NCBI RefSeq assembly: GCF_000799735.1
Contig: NZ_JUHH01000001.1
Span: forward strand, 2,108,001-2,172,000
Direction: 5' to 3'
Length of the DNA: 64,000 bases
Source of the DNA: Methylotenera sp. G11
Lineage (GTDB): Bacteria > Pseudomonadota > Gammaproteobacteria > Burkholderiales > Methylophilaceae
Under the pieces are notes generated by a model. It did not search any database. It was not told the origin of the DNA and saw nothing but the letters and a program-made list of their open reading frames with translations. A program made the position numbers and the translations under genes. This document shows, piece after piece, positions 1 through 9,098 of this stretch (positions are counted from its first letter, which is position 1; each line of letters opens with the position of its first letter).

Positions 1-1039
1 GCTTCGAGATGTATGCCAGCGCGTTTTCATCAAATCTCGGTACGGCCGTCTGCTGGTGTAGGCAGAGTTTATTCAGCATGAGGTCGGCGATCAACGGAAT
101 GTCGGCAGGCCGGTCGCGCAGCGACGGCATTTTGAGCTGGATCACATTGAGGCGGTAATAAAGGTCTTTACGGAACTGGCCGCTATCCATCATCTCGGCA
201 AGATTCTTATGGGTTGCGCTGATAATGCGCACATCGACGCTTTCCTCGGTCGTGCTGCCGACCATGCGCACTTTCTTTTCCTGTATCGCACGCAGTAGTT
301 TGACCTGCATCAGCAATGGCAGGTCTGCGACCTCGTCCAGGAATAAAGTGCCGCCATTCGCAGCCTGGAACATGCCGTCCTTATCCTGGACGGCACCGGT
401 GAACGCGCCCTTCTTGTAGCCGAAGAACTCGCTCTCCATCAGGTTTTCCGGAATGGCGCCGCAGTTCACTGCAATGAACGCATCGTCCGCCCGCGAGCTG
501 TTTTTATGGATCAATTTTGCGGCCAGCTCTTTGCCGCTTCCTGACTCGCCGCTGATGTAAACCGGCGCCTGGCTGCGGGCAAGTTTCTCTATCATCATGC
601 GTACGTGCCTGATCTGCTCGGATTCGCCGATCATTTCAAGCGTGTTGGGGTGGGACTTATCTGTCTGGGCGGTAAGCTTGAGCGCGGATTCCACTACCGG
701 GCGCAACTGCTTAAGTGAGATTGGTTTTGATAAATAATCGAAAGCGCCGGATTTGAGCGCGCATACCGCATTCTCGGCGCTGCCGTGAGCGGTAATGACT
801 GCAACCGGCAAGCCGGCATGGAATGTATTGATGTAATCCAGCAGGTCCAGTCCCGTTCCATCCGGCATCTGCATGTCGGTAATGCATAGTCCGTAAGGAC
901 GTTCGGCGAGCAACGTCCTGGCTTCTTCCACACAGCCGGCGCTGTAGGTCTCAATCCCCATGCGTTCCAGTGTCATGACAAGCAGTTCACGGATATCGGT
1001 TTCATCATCGACGATGAGGCAGGTTGGTTTCTTGGTCAT
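1..1039 (-). CDS. pilR: Sigma-54-dependent response regulator PilR (3' part outside window)
   Basis: NtrC-family activator that, once phosphorylated by PilS, opens sigma-54 promoters of pilin genes. The 346 visible residues run from the start codon at 1039 to the window edge, so the end of the AAA+ domain and the Fis-type DNA-binding domain are missing. The receiver domain covers about residues 1-120, with acidic pocket DDE near 11-13, phospho-acceptor D55 in TDMQMPD and K105. The AAA+ domain has Walker A GESGSGKE near 164-171 and the sigma-54 contact loop GAFTGA near 211-216. It lies 15 bp downstream of pilS on the same strand. The name PilR rather than another NtrC-type regulator rests on the pairing with a PilS-type kinase. 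Confidence 0.9.
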   Translation of the reverse strand, partial: MTKKPTCLIVDDETDIRELLVMTLERMGIETYSAGCVEEARTLLAERPYGLCITDMQMPDGTGLDLLDYINTFHAGLPVAVITAHGSAENAVCALKSGAFDYLSKPISLKQLRPVVESALKLTAQTDKSHPNTLEMIGESEQIRHVRMMIEKLARSQAPVYISGESGSGKELAAKLIHKNSSRADDAFIAVNCGAIPENLMESEFFGYKKGAFTGAVQDKDGMFQAANGGTLFLDEVADLPLLMQVKLLRAIQEKKVRMVGSTTEESVDVRIISATHKNLAEMMDSGQFRKDLYYRLNVIQLKMPSLRDRPADIPLIADLMLNKLCLHQQTAVPRFDENALAYISK

Positions 1040-1054
1040 GCTTGCATATGGCCT

Positions 1055-2701
1055 TTAATTGGTATTTCTTAATTCGAGTATGAATGCACTGCCGCGATCC
1101 AGCGGGTGGAAGTACAACTGCGCATTATTCGCCTCAGCCAGTTCTCGCGAAATGTATAAGCCCAGGCCATTACCTGTCGTTTTTGTCGTGTAAAACGGCT
1201 CAAACAGCTTGTTACGTTCATGTTCGGCAATGCCTGGGCCGTCATCAATGATTTCCAGGTGCAGACCTGTCATGTTGCCGCTAAGGGCGGATTGCAGCGC
1301 GCGCGTACAATTCAGATGCAGGCTGCCGATCTCCTTGCGGCCGTGTTCCCATGCATTCTTACATAAATTCCATAGAATCTGCGCTAAGTGCCGGCGGTCA
1401 AAGGTGATGGTGTATTGGGCCGGGCAGAGCTCAAGCGTGAAGTGGCTGGCCGGAATTTTCTCAATGGCACAGAACTGGGTATGGAAATCTGCAATGAACT
1501 GGTTGAGCGTGATCTTCTCCTGCTGGATGCGGTCACGGCGGTTGAGTTCCAGCACGTCTTTGATGATCTGGTTGATACGCTGGGTATTGTCTTCAATAAT
1601 CTCCAGGATGCGCGTATTGGTTTCGGAGAGGTTTTCCTCTTCCTGCAATAGCTGGTTTGCATGGCTGATCGCACTTAAAGGGTTGCGGATTTCGTGTGCA
1701 ATGCTGGCAGTGAGCCTGCCGAGGGCGGCTAATTTTGTTTGTTGCGCAGCAGATTGGATCTTGCTCCAGTCCTGAATGAAAATAACGGCGCCGAGTTTGC
1801 GGTTCTCGTGGTTGATGGGCTCAATGCGGAGGTTCAGCTCGCGGTTATTGACAGGGATGATCAGATTCTTATGTTCATCGTTTCCGTCAGCCCAGTACAG
1901 CAGCAGATTGGCAATTGCAGGGGCATGCTCCATCAGCGCAAGATCATTGCCGGTACTGCTGCCCAGCGATAGCAGCAGCCTGGCCTGCGCGTTATGGTGG
2001 CGGATATTGAGGTTCTCGTCTACCACCAGCACGCCATCCTGCATCTGCTGCGTAATCAGCTCATTGACCTGTGCCAGGTTTTCAAGGTCGACGCCGCGTG
2101 AGGACGCCAGCGCTTCGCTTAACAGTATCCGCTTTGCCAGGCTGTAAGCCAGCCAGGCCGTGGCAAAACAGCTCAGGCTCAGCATGACTGACTGGGTGTA
2201 GGTGGAAACCGGCAGGTGCCATTGCGCAATCCGGTAGCTTTGCTCCAGCAGCAGGCTGATGGTTGCAATCGCCGCGTAAAATAACGCCAGGCGACCATTG
2301 CTGACCAGGCTGGCTGTTACGATGGTTACGATCAGCAGCAGTCCCAGGCCGCTCTGTGTGCCGCCGGCTGCGTACATCATCATGACAATGAACAGGATGT
2401 CGATGACGATCTGTACCGGGTGAAAAAAGATGACAGCCGAAGATTTTAAGGGCGTGATGACCAGCAGCGAGATGCTGAAGAGCGTATAGGCCAACGCCAG
2501 GCTGAAAAATAATGGGAGGTTGCTGCTGCCATCCGATAAATTCAGCTTGTCGGAAAACACATAAAAAACCACAAAAATGAGGCTTAAAAGAAAGCGGAAG
2601 ATATTGATGACGCGTATGGCGCGTGCCTGCAGGGATAAATCGTTCTGCAGCGCAAAGTTCTTATTGAAGTTAGTGCCGGAGTAAAAGTTGGAAAAACTCA
2701 T
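1055..2701 (-). CDS. pilS: Membrane sensor histidine kinase PilS
   Basis: Sensor kinase partner of PilR. About six hydrophobic segments lie in residues 30-190, the arrangement of PilS, where the membrane domain senses pilin. A PAS-like segment follows (about 205-310), then the dimerisation/H-box with AHEIRNP and phospho-acceptor H336, the N-box LWNLCKNAWEHG, and the G-boxes DDGPGIA and GNGLGLYIS of the HATPase domain. At 548 residues it is normal for the family. Its start overlaps the stop of the upstream 77-residue gene by 4 bp, suggesting translational coupling. No pilus structural genes are adjacent; the only pilin-like gene in the window is at 26043. Confidence 0.92.
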   Translation of the reverse strand: MSFSNFYSGTNFNKNFALQNDLSLQARAIRVINIFRFLLSLIFVVFYVFSDKLNLSDGSSNLPLFFSLALAYTLFSISLLVITPLKSSAVIFFHPVQIVIDILFIVMMMYAAGGTQSGLGLLLIVTIVTASLVSNGRLALFYAAIATISLLLEQSYRIAQWHLPVSTYTQSVMLSLSCFATAWLAYSLAKRILLSEALASSRGVDLENLAQVNELITQQMQDGVLVVDENLNIRHHNAQARLLLSLGSSTGNDLALMEHAPAIANLLLYWADGNDEHKNLIIPVNNRELNLRIEPINHENRKLGAVIFIQDWSKIQSAAQQTKLAALGRLTASIAHEIRNPLSAISHANQLLQEEENLSETNTRILEIIEDNTQRINQIIKDVLELNRRDRIQQEKITLNQFIADFHTQFCAIEKIPASHFTLELCPAQYTITFDRRHLAQILWNLCKNAWEHGRKEIGSLHLNCTRALQSALSGNMTGLHLEIIDDGPGIAEHERNKLFEPFYTTKTTGNGLGLYISRELAEANNAQLYFHPLDRGSAFILELRNTN

Positions 2702-2931
2702 TGATCTTCAATATGCGCTTGAGAGCAGTAGAACTTTCCGTTTACCAGGAATGCTTCAGACCTTGGCAAATGAACATGGCAGGTGGTGCATTGCACCATG
2801 TTCTCTATGGGTTCCTTTTTGCCTTCAGGCTTGTCCGTATGTTCCAGGTGCTTTGCGGCCGGGTTAATCGCGCGTTTTACAATGTAAACGGCCAGCCATA
2901 TTATTAGCCCTAAAAAAATCAGTTTCCACAT
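2698..2931 (-). CDS. Small membrane-anchored zinc-ribbon protein (PP0621 type)
   Basis: A 77-residue protein with one N-terminal hydrophobic helix (about residues 2-19) followed by a charged linker and a compact cysteine/histidine motif, CTTCHVHLP, then a further Cys-plus-His pair (CSQAH), which looks like a small metal-binding treble-clef or ribbon. It resembles the short proteins usually labelled PP0621 family, found upstream of pilS in many betaproteobacteria. No function is established. The 4-bp overlap with pilS suggests co-transcription and perhaps a role connected to pilin sensing, but that is inference. Confidence 0.75.
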   Translation of the reverse strand: MWKLIFLGLIIWLAVYIVKRAINPAAKHLEHTDKPEGKKEPIENMVQCTTCHVHLPRSEAFLVNGKFYCSQAHIEDQ

Positions 2932-2983
2932 AGCATCAGCTCAATTCATGATCAGGTTAAGATTGTAACCAAGCTTAAGCCAG

Positions 2984-3009
2984 GTGCAAATATAAAGTGC
3001 AAATATAAA
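2984..3009. repeat. Perfect 13-bp tandem repeat upstream of the ECF sigma gene
   Basis: GTGCAAATATAAA occurs twice back to back (2984-2996 and 2997-3009), flanked by CAGG on the left and CCTG on the right. It lies in the 216-bp divergent region between the PP0621-type gene and the sigma gene at 3148. It may be a regulator site or a recent slippage duplication. A small inverted repeat, GGTTA-N6-TAACC (2955-2970), lies just upstream. Confidence 0.6.
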
Positions 3010-3147
3010 CCTGATATACTTGATGCCTGTAGCTTTTCCGGGCCGTGCAGCCGTTGGCCGGAACAGGTTCTGATTGAACGGAATATGGGTGGCATGCCAT
3101 CACCAATCAGGCGCTAGAATAAACTCAATGTTAATGACACTTTAGAA

Positions 3148-3741
3148 ATGGCAACCCCAAAAGAACTCTCGGATTTTCTTGCAGCAGCTGAGCGCCGTGC
3201 TTTCAAGCAGACGGCTTATGCTGTGCGCGACGATCATGCCGCACTTGATATCGTGCAGGATGCCATGATGAAGTTGGCCGAAAAGTATGGTGAGCGCCCG
3301 GCAACCGAGTTTCCCATGCTGTTTCAGCGCATATTGCAGAATACCATGCGTGATTTCTGGCGCAGGCAGAAAGTCCGCAATTTATGGACGACCTTGCTTT
3401 CCTCATTCGGCAGTAGCGATGCCGATAACGAAGAGCGTGATCCGCTGGAGACGATAGATGTTGGGGATGATGGGGATGAGCCGTCAGCGCAGTTAGCGCG
3501 CAACCAGACGATAAAATTGATCGAGCGTGCCCTGGAAAAGCTGCCTGCGCGTCAACGGCAGGCTTTTGTGTTGCGTTACTGGGAGGAGATGGATGTGGCT
3601 GAAACGGCTGAAATCATGGGCTGCTCTGACGGTAGCGTGAAGACTCACTGCTCACGGGCGGTTCACGCATTGGCGCTGGAATTAAAAAAACAGGGTTTAG
3701 ATAAGCTGGGCTTATCAAATGCCGTATTCAACAAAAAATAG
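3148..3741 (+). CDS. ECF-type RNA polymerase sigma factor
   Basis: A 197-residue sigma-70-family factor with only regions 2 and 4. Region 2 includes DIVQDAMMKLAEKYG and the -10 recognition stretch near residues 45-75; an acidic linker rich in D/E (about 90-115) separates it from region 4, where LPARQRQAFVLRYWEEM and the helix-turn-helix MDVAETAEIMGCSDGSVKTH are typical of ECF sigma factors. It is followed 21 bp later by a single-TM protein with anti-sigma architecture, then a secreted protein and an RDD membrane protein, all co-directional. In betaproteobacteria this four-gene order recurs and is usually left without a function. The start ATG gives the expected N-terminus. Confidence 0.9.
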   Translation: MATPKELSDFLAAAERRAFKQTAYAVRDDHAALDIVQDAMMKLAEKYGERPATEFPMLFQRILQNTMRDFWRRQKVRNLWTTLLSSFGSSDADNEERDPLETIDVGDDGDEPSAQLARNQTIKLIERALEKLPARQRQAFVLRYWEEMDVAETAEIMGCSDGSVKTHCSRAVHALALELKKQGLDKLGLSNAVFNKK

Positions 3742-3762
3742 CTCGGTATCGAGGAGCATGCA

Positions 3763-4233
3763 ATGAATATGCAGAAAAACAATATGTGGAATGGAAAAAA
3801 TATCAATTCGCTAGACGATAGCATGATTTCTGATCCTGCAATGGAAACGCAGATTGCGCGCGGTATTTCCGATTTGCTGAAAGACCATGCGCAATCCCTG
3901 ACTCCAGAACAGGAGCAGCGGTTGTCGGCTGCGCGGAACGCGGCCGTAGATTATCTGGCCAGGCGACAGGCTCAGCATAGTACCGATCACGGCGTGGACG
4001 GGCACGGCCATGTGCTGCGCTGGTTCGGGCAGCATATCGGGCAGAATTTTGAACAGCACCGAGTGGCATCGGCGGTGTTGCTGCTGTCTGTGATGATGCT
4101 GACTTTTTTCGCAGTACAGCACTTTGGATTCAATAATAATTTAGAAAATAGCGATGCGTTTCTGTTGGCGTCTGATTTGCCACCGGAAGCTTATGCGGAT
4201 AAGGGGTTTGATGCATGGATAGAGTCCAATTAA
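3763..4233 (+). CDS. DUF3619 single-TM protein, candidate anti-sigma factor
   Basis: A 156-residue protein: a soluble N-terminal part (about 1-105, with LLKDHAQSLTPEQEQRL), one hydrophobic helix near 106-122 (VASAVLLLSVMMLTFFAV) and a short acidic C-terminal segment of about 30 residues that would face the periplasm. This fits the family called DUF3619. A cytoplasmic head, one membrane helix and a periplasmic tail directly behind an ECF sigma gene is the layout of anti-sigma factors; I see no ZAS zinc motif, so this role is inferred from position and topology only. Its end overlaps the next gene by 19 bp. Confidence 0.8.
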   Translation: MNMQKNNMWNGKNINSLDDSMISDPAMETQIARGISDLLKDHAQSLTPEQEQRLSAARNAAVDYLARRQAQHSTDHGVDGHGHVLRWFGQHIGQNFEQHRVASAVLLLSVMMLTFFAVQHFGFNNNLENSDAFLLASDLPPEAYADKGFDAWIESN

Positions 4234-4658
4234 TCTTTAAATGGATATTGGCTTCATTTTTTTTACTGGCTGCCTGTGCTGCTAACGCTGATGAGGCTAG
4301 CCCGACATGGGGACAGTTGACTGAGGGGCAGCGCCAGGTTTTAAATCCACTTGCTTCAGAGTGGGATACCCTGCGTCCATGGCAGCGTGAAAAAATGCTG
4401 GATATTGCACGTGACTATCCGAAGATGAGTCCGCAAAAACAGGAGCTGGTGAAAAATCGGCTGACGAACTGGAGCCGGATGACCCCTTATGAACGTGAAA
4501 ATGCCAGAAAAGGGCATCAGCAGTTCAAATCCTTGCCTGAAGGTAAAAAACGCGAACTCCGTCAGAAATGGAATGAATACCAGAACCTGCCGGAATCAGA
4601 ACGCGCCAAGCTGCGCTCTGAATCTCCCGAAGCTTATGGCGATCCAAGCCTGGACTGA
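4215..4658 (+). CDS. Secreted DUF3106 protein
   Basis: A 147-residue protein with a signal peptide (hydrophobic stretch about 8-23, then ACAANADEA), followed by a highly charged helical region with repeated short phrases: LTEGQRQVLNPLASEWDTL, MSPQKQELVKNRLTNW, MTPYERENARKGHQQF, LPEGKKRELRQKWNEY and LPESERAKLR. These are approximately 20-residue helical repeats, each opening with a Ser/Thr/Leu-Pro or similar turn, characteristic of DUF3106. It probably acts in the periplasm. The alternative is a lipoprotein, as AACAA sits near the cleavage site, but the lipobox fit is poor. It overlaps the DUF3619 gene and is likely translationally coupled to it. Confidence 0.8.
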   Translation: MDRVQLIFKWILASFFLLAACAANADEASPTWGQLTEGQRQVLNPLASEWDTLRPWQREKMLDIARDYPKMSPQKQELVKNRLTNWSRMTPYERENARKGHQQFKSLPEGKKRELRQKWNEYQNLPESERAKLRSESPEAYGDPSLD

Positions 4659-4708
4659 TCAAGCTTCACAAGTTATGCCCGTGCATCGTTTAAAGTGATG
4701 GATATCCT

Positions 4709-5137
4709 GTGAATAATCTGAAAACGAATATGGTCGCCCCGAGCCTCATCAAGCTTGGGGCTTGTCTTTTATATGAACTGCTGACGGTGATTGCGATTGT
4801 CTTTGTAAGTGCCGGTTTGTTCCTGTGGGTTGCCGGCGATGCTACCCAGGGCGTCAAGCGGCTGCTGTTGCAGATATTTCTGTGGCTGACCATCGGTGCT
4901 TATTTTGTCCGGTGCTGGCTGCAGAGCGGGCAGACGCTGGCAATGCAGGCCTGGAAGCTGAAACTGGTCACTGATGACAATCAATTGCTGAATTTAAAGT
5001 TTGCGCTACTGAGATACCTGCTGGCGACGTTCAGCTTTGCTTTGTGCGGCCTTGGATTTTTGTGGGCTATTGTCGATCGCCAGCACTTGTTTCTGCACGA
5101 CAGGATTCTGAACAGCAGGATTGCAGTACGCGTCTGA
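4709..5137 (+). CDS. RDD family membrane protein
   Basis: A 142-residue inner-membrane protein with about three to four hydrophobic helices (about 12-40, 52-70, 92-120). The paired Arg/Asp pattern of the RDD family appears as GQTLAMQAWKLKLV in the middle and IVDRQHLFLHDRIL near the end. RDD proteins have been linked to transport and stress, but none of that predicts a substrate here. GTG start; the gene closes the sigma/DUF3619/DUF3106 cluster and converges on lptG with 42 bp between them. Confidence 0.82.
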   Translation: MNNLKTNMVAPSLIKLGACLLYELLTVIAIVFVSAGLFLWVAGDATQGVKRLLLQIFLWLTIGAYFVRCWLQSGQTLAMQAWKLKLVTDDNQLLNLKFALLRYLLATFSFALCGLGFLWAIVDRQHLFLHDRILNSRIAVRV

Positions 5138-5179
5138 GGTTTTCCCGCCTGGGATTGTACCGTAAGTGCCGCTCAGGCC

Positions 5180-6250
5180 TTATCTGCGGTCTACGTAATA
5201 CAGCATTCCCAGCCCTGCCATCAGGAACAGGATCGTGGGCATCACCGCACTGAATAACGGCGCCCAATCATTCAACACGCCCAGATGGATGAATGTACGG
5301 TTGAGTATCTGGTAAAGTACGCCGAGCATGATGCCGATAAATATCTTGGTGCTGGCACCGCTGGCGCGCTGCTGTATAAAACCAAATGGCAATGCGAGCA
5401 TGATCATGACCATACAGGCCAGCGGATAGATCAGTTTCGACCAGAGCGCCATTTCGTAGCGGGTCGTTTTCTGTTTGTTAATCGATAGGTGCTTGATGTA
5501 CGAATACAGGTTCCAGGCCGACATCTTTTCCGGCAGCACAAGTAATACGTTTAACAGCTCCGGGCGTATCAGCGAACGCCAGGTGGCCCGCTCCAGCTGA
5601 TTGACGCGGTTGCTGTCGTGATCAAAATGGGTTTGCGTGACTTCTTTAAGGTTCCATTGGTCATCTATGAATTGCCCGCTCTTGGCATGGCTGTCTGTTT
5701 TGAGTTTAAAGGTATGGTCAAACTCGTAAATATGCACGTCAAGTAGCGTTGAGTCTGGCAGGATCTGTTCTACGTTTACAAAGCTGTTGCCGTCTTTCAC
5801 CCACAGTCCTGATTTGAAATCCTGGACAATCACCGAGTCTGTCGCCTGAATGCGCATGCGCTGTGCCATTTTTTCACTCAAAGGCGTAATCAGTTCACCT
5901 ACCAGGAATGTGATCAAGGTGAAAATTAAGCCGATCTTTAATAAAGAGAGCGCGATGCCGGTGGATGAGATTCCGCTGACTCTGAGTATGATGAGTTCAG
6001 AGTAGCGCGCAAATTGCCCGATGCTGTACATGCACCCGACAAGCACCGCTACCGGCATGATTTCATATATGTGGCCGGGCGCACTCAAGGCCACGAATAA
6101 TATTACTTTACCCAGGCCGTAATTACCGCGACCCAGGCTTTCCAGTTCCTGGATCAAATCAAAGAATGAGAACATGGCGATCAGCGCCAGCATGACCAGG
6201 GTCACGCTGACTGTGATTTCTTTGAGCAGGTAGCGGGTAAGTATATTCAT
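5180..6250 (-). CDS. lptG: LPS export ABC transporter permease LptG
   Basis: Inner-membrane permease that, with LptF and the LptB ATPase, extracts lipopolysaccharide and pushes it across the Lpt bridge. The 356 residues show the family plan: three N-terminal membrane helices (about 10-115, starting MNILTRYLLKEI), a periplasmic beta-jellyroll domain (about 125-260), and three C-terminal helices. The length matches the family. It sits 21 bp downstream of lptF, the usual pairing. lptB is not in the window. Confidence 0.95.
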   Translation of the reverse strand: MNILTRYLLKEITVSVTLVMLALIAMFSFFDLIQELESLGRGNYGLGKVILFVALSAPGHIYEIMPVAVLVGCMYSIGQFARYSELIILRVSGISSTGIALSLLKIGLIFTLITFLVGELITPLSEKMAQRMRIQATDSVIVQDFKSGLWVKDGNSFVNVEQILPDSTLLDVHIYEFDHTFKLKTDSHAKSGQFIDDQWNLKEVTQTHFDHDSNRVNQLERATWRSLIRPELLNVLLVLPEKMSAWNLYSYIKHLSINKQKTTRYEMALWSKLIYPLACMVMIMLALPFGFIQQRASGASTKIFIGIMLGVLYQILNRTFIHLGVLNDWAPLFSAVMPTILFLMAGLGMLYYVDRR

Positions 6251-6271
6251 GGGTGTGTGGATTTTATCAAG

Positions 6272-7396
6272 TTATTGCCTGGCGCGAGTTTTTAGCCACG
6301 AGGTAGAGAAAATGCTTGATAAAAAGCCGGGTAAAATGGGTAATTGAAGTGCGCGGCGATAGAACATATAGACCGTCAGCGTTAAAAATAGCAAGTGTAC
6401 CGGCCACAGCCCGATGATGATATGTACCTTATGCTGCACAACCCATGCATACATGATGCTGAGCAGGTTGTTGTAGATAATGTAGATGACCAGCGCCAGG
6501 ACAAAATTGGCTGAACGCCCTGCTCGCGGGTCAAGCGCGCTTAACGGGATCGCCAGCAGTGATAATACCAATGCTGATATCGGGATAGCGAAACGCCACT
6601 GCAACTCCGCCATATTGGCGACACTTTGAGTTTCAAATAACTCCCGGCTGGATTTTGCCTCGGTGCTTGGCGGTTCCTGCTTCGCTTCCTTCGCTTCAAT
6701 ACGTATCGCATACTTCTCAAACTGGGTAGTGGAGAACTCTGCGGAGCCGCGCGTGCCCTGGTAACGCCTGCCGTTTTCCATGACGACGAAATGATCGTTA
6801 TTCTTCTCTACCATGCGATGCCCTTTTGCGGCAACGATAATCCCCAGTTTCTGATGCTGGATCGATTGCACAAAAATATTCTTGACGACATTGCCAAGCT
6901 CATCAAAGCTTTCTATGAAGAAGACACGCTCACCGTTGTTGGATTCTTTAAAGACACCAGGGCTGATCGAGGCGAGTTCATCACGGCTTTCGAGCTGGGT
7001 ACGGTAGTTCTGCCCTTTGCTGGTTGCCCACGGCATCACGAATAAGCTGAGCAGGGTGATCAATGCAATGACAGGTACAGTAAAATTGAGCACCGGGCGT
7101 ATCCAGCTGGTGATGCTCATGCCGCTGCTGAACCATATCACCATTTCCGAGTCCCGATACCAGCGTGACAGTGTCATCAGTACCGCAAGGAAAAGCGTCA
7201 GGGAAAGTATCATGGGCAGGAACTTGATCATGCTGAAACCAAGCATGGTGGTGATAGCATCGTTGGGCAGGATGCCTTTCGCGGCAAGGCGGATCAGGTT
7301 GCCGGCACGCTGCGCGATAACGATGCCAACCAGTATCAGGAAGGCACCGGCAGCGGTGGAAATGAGTTCTTGCAGTAGGGAGCGCCTAAAAAGCAT
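6272..7396 (-). CDS. lptF: LPS export ABC transporter permease LptF
   Basis: Partner permease of LptG in the LptB2FG complex. The 374-residue sequence begins MLFRRSLLQELISTAAG, has three N-terminal membrane helices, a periplasmic domain around residues 130-255, and three C-terminal helices with the typical PLSALDPRAGRS loop. A basic tail (SWLKTRARQ) ends the protein. It is divergent from pepA, with 178 bp between the start codons, the standard proteobacterial lptFG-pepA arrangement. Confidence 0.95.
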   Translation of the reverse strand: MLFRRSLLQELISTAAGAFLILVGIVIAQRAGNLIRLAAKGILPNDAITTMLGFSMIKFLPMILSLTLFLAVLMTLSRWYRDSEMVIWFSSGMSITSWIRPVLNFTVPVIALITLLSLFVMPWATSKGQNYRTQLESRDELASISPGVFKESNNGERVFFIESFDELGNVVKNIFVQSIQHQKLGIIVAAKGHRMVEKNNDHFVVMENGRRYQGTRGSAEFSTTQFEKYAIRIEAKEAKQEPPSTEAKSSRELFETQSVANMAELQWRFAIPISALVLSLLAIPLSALDPRAGRSANFVLALVIYIIYNNLLSIMYAWVVQHKVHIIIGLWPVHLLFLTLTVYMFYRRALQLPILPGFLSSIFSTSWLKTRARQ

Positions 7397-7510
7397 ACGT
7401 TTTATTTACAACTATGAATTACGTGTAAAACACGAGATAATTTGGTTTATTTTAACTCAACACGGACATTGCCGGCGCGGACATTGTGCTGCGTTAGCGC
7501 TATTAGCGGC

Positions 7511-7538
7511 TTGTCTTTAACTTATTTAAGTTTATAAA
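7511..7538 (+). promoter_or_regulatory. Candidate pepA promoter with palindrome in the spacer
   Basis: TTGTCT (7511-7516) and TATAAA (7533-7538) are 16 bp apart, a fair sigma-70 match about 40 bp before the pepA start. The palindrome AACTTA-TT-TAAGTT (7519-7532) fills the spacer, so a dimeric regulator could act here. The rest of the 178-bp lptF/pepA gap has a short CGTGT-AAA-ACACG inverted repeat (7422-7434) and nothing else I can support. Confidence 0.4.
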
Positions 7539-7574
7539 CAGCATTACTACAAATAAAATTAAGGATCCAACCAG

Positions 7575-9089
7575 ATGGAATTTAGCATAAAAACGGGCAG
7601 TACGGAAAAACAGCATCATAATTGTGTCATCGTCGGTGTGTATGAGTCTCATCAATTATCGGATTCTGCTAAAGCGATTGATGCACTTTCATCCGGCTAT
7701 CTGAGCAATATCATCAAACGCGGTGATATGGACGGCAAATCTGAAAAGACATTGATGCTGCATGATGTTCCCGGCATGCATAGCGACCGCGTATTGCTTG
7801 TGGGACTGGGTAAAGAAGATGGTTTTACCGATAAACAATATGCAAAAGCGGTGCGTGCCTCAGTGAAAGCTTTGGCGGCAAGCGGAGCCAGCGAGGCTGT
7901 CAGCTATCTGGTAGAGCTACCGGTTAAAGCGTTAAGCCTGCGCCGCAAAGTGTCGCTTCTGGCAGAAGTGGCGCTGGATGCCACTTACCGTTTTGATGCT
8001 ATCAAACGCAAAAAAGACGCTGCTGAAGAAAATGACGCCAAAAAAGGTGTTAAAAGGCTGACCATACATATTGCCGATGCCACCCATGTCAAGGAAGCCG
8101 AAGCCGGACTGGCAGATGGCAAGGCGCTTGCCGCGGGCGTAAGCCTGACCAAGGATCTGGGCAACCTGCCGCCAAATGTCTGTACCCCTACTTATCTGGC
8201 AGAGCAGGCATTGGGCTTGGGCAAGACATACGGCCTCAAAGTGGAGGTGCTGGAGCGCGCTGAGCTTGAAACATTAGGCATGGGGTCATTCCTGGGGGTT
8301 GCTAAGGGCAGTGAAGAGCCGCCGAAGCTGATCGTCATGCAGCATCTTAAAGGCAAGCCGGGTCAAAAACCTGTAGTGCTGGTCGGCAAAGGTATTACTT
8401 TTGACACCGGCGGCATCTCACTCAAGCCGGGCGCCGAGATGGATGAAATGAAATACGATATGTGCGGTGCGGCAAGCGTGCTTGGTACATTCCGCACCAT
8501 TGCCGAAATGGGGCTGCCGCTGAATGTGGTTGGCATTATCCCGACTTGCGAGAATATGCCGGATGGCCGTGCAACCAGGCCGGGCGATGTGCTGACCAGC
8601 ATGTCCGGACTGACGATTGAAGTGTTGAATACGGATGCCGAAGGCCGACTGATCCTGTGCGATGCGCTGACCTATGCCGAGCGCTTTGAGCCAAGCGCCG
8701 TGGTGGATATCGCAACGTTGACCGGCGCCTGCGTGATTGCACTGGGCCATCATGCCACCGGCCTGTTCAGTAATAATGATGACCTGGCGCAAGAGCTGCT
8801 GCAGGCGGGCGAAACTGCATTAGACCGTGCCTGGCATATGCCGCTGTGGGATGATTACCAGCCGCAGCTTGATAGCAACTTTGCCGATATGGGCAATATA
8901 GGCGGGCGCGCTGCCGGCAGCATTACCGCAGCCTGTTTCTTATCCAGGTTCACCAAGAAATATGATTGGGCACACCTGGATATCGCAGGTACGGCATGGA
9001 AATCCGGCAAGGAAAAAGGCGGTACCGGCAGGCCGGTGCCATTGCTCACGGAATTTCTAGTGTCCCGTGCAGGCCATGCACAGCGCTGA
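7575..9089 (+). CDS. pepA: Leucyl aminopeptidase PepA (M17 family)
   Basis: Cytosolic hexameric two-metal aminopeptidase that removes N-terminal residues, preferring leucine; in some bacteria it also binds DNA and assists Xer recombination. At 504 residues it is full length. The C-terminal catalytic domain carries the metal ligands in [15 protein letters not shown] (271-285, with K272 and D277) and the M17 signature NTDAEGRL (352-359). The N-terminal domain (1-160) is the more variable PepA N-domain. A DNA-binding role cannot be judged from sequence alone. Divergent from lptF and 9 bp upstream of holC. Confidence 0.97.
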   Translation: MEFSIKTGSTEKQHHNCVIVGVYESHQLSDSAKAIDALSSGYLSNIIKRGDMDGKSEKTLMLHDVPGMHSDRVLLVGLGKEDGFTDKQYAKAVRASVKALAASGASEAVSYLVELPVKALSLRRKVSLLAEVALDATYRFDAIKRKKDAAEENDAKKGVKRLTIHIADATHVKEAEAGLADGKALAAGVSLTKDLGNLPPNVCTPTYLAEQALGLGKTYGLKVEVLERAELETLGMGSFLGVAKGSEEPPKLIVMQHLKGKPGQKPVVLVGKGITFDTGGISLKPGAEMDEMKYDMCGAASVLGTFRTIAEMGLPLNVVGIIPTCENMPDGRATRPGDVLTSMSGLTIEVLNTDAEGRLILCDALTYAERFEPSAVVDIATLTGACVIALGHHATGLFSNNDDLAQELLQAGETALDRAWHMPLWDDYQPQLDSNFADMGNIGGRAAGSITAACFLSRFTKKYDWAHLDIAGTAWKSGKEKGGTGRPVPLLTEFLVSRAGHAQR

Positions 9090-9098
9090 TGTAAAGCC

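Noticed and set aside
1209-1775. 188-codon open frame on the plus strand inside pilS
   Set aside because: It lies wholly antisense to a clear kinase gene, has no family features and no ribosome-binding site; the kinase reading explains the sequence.
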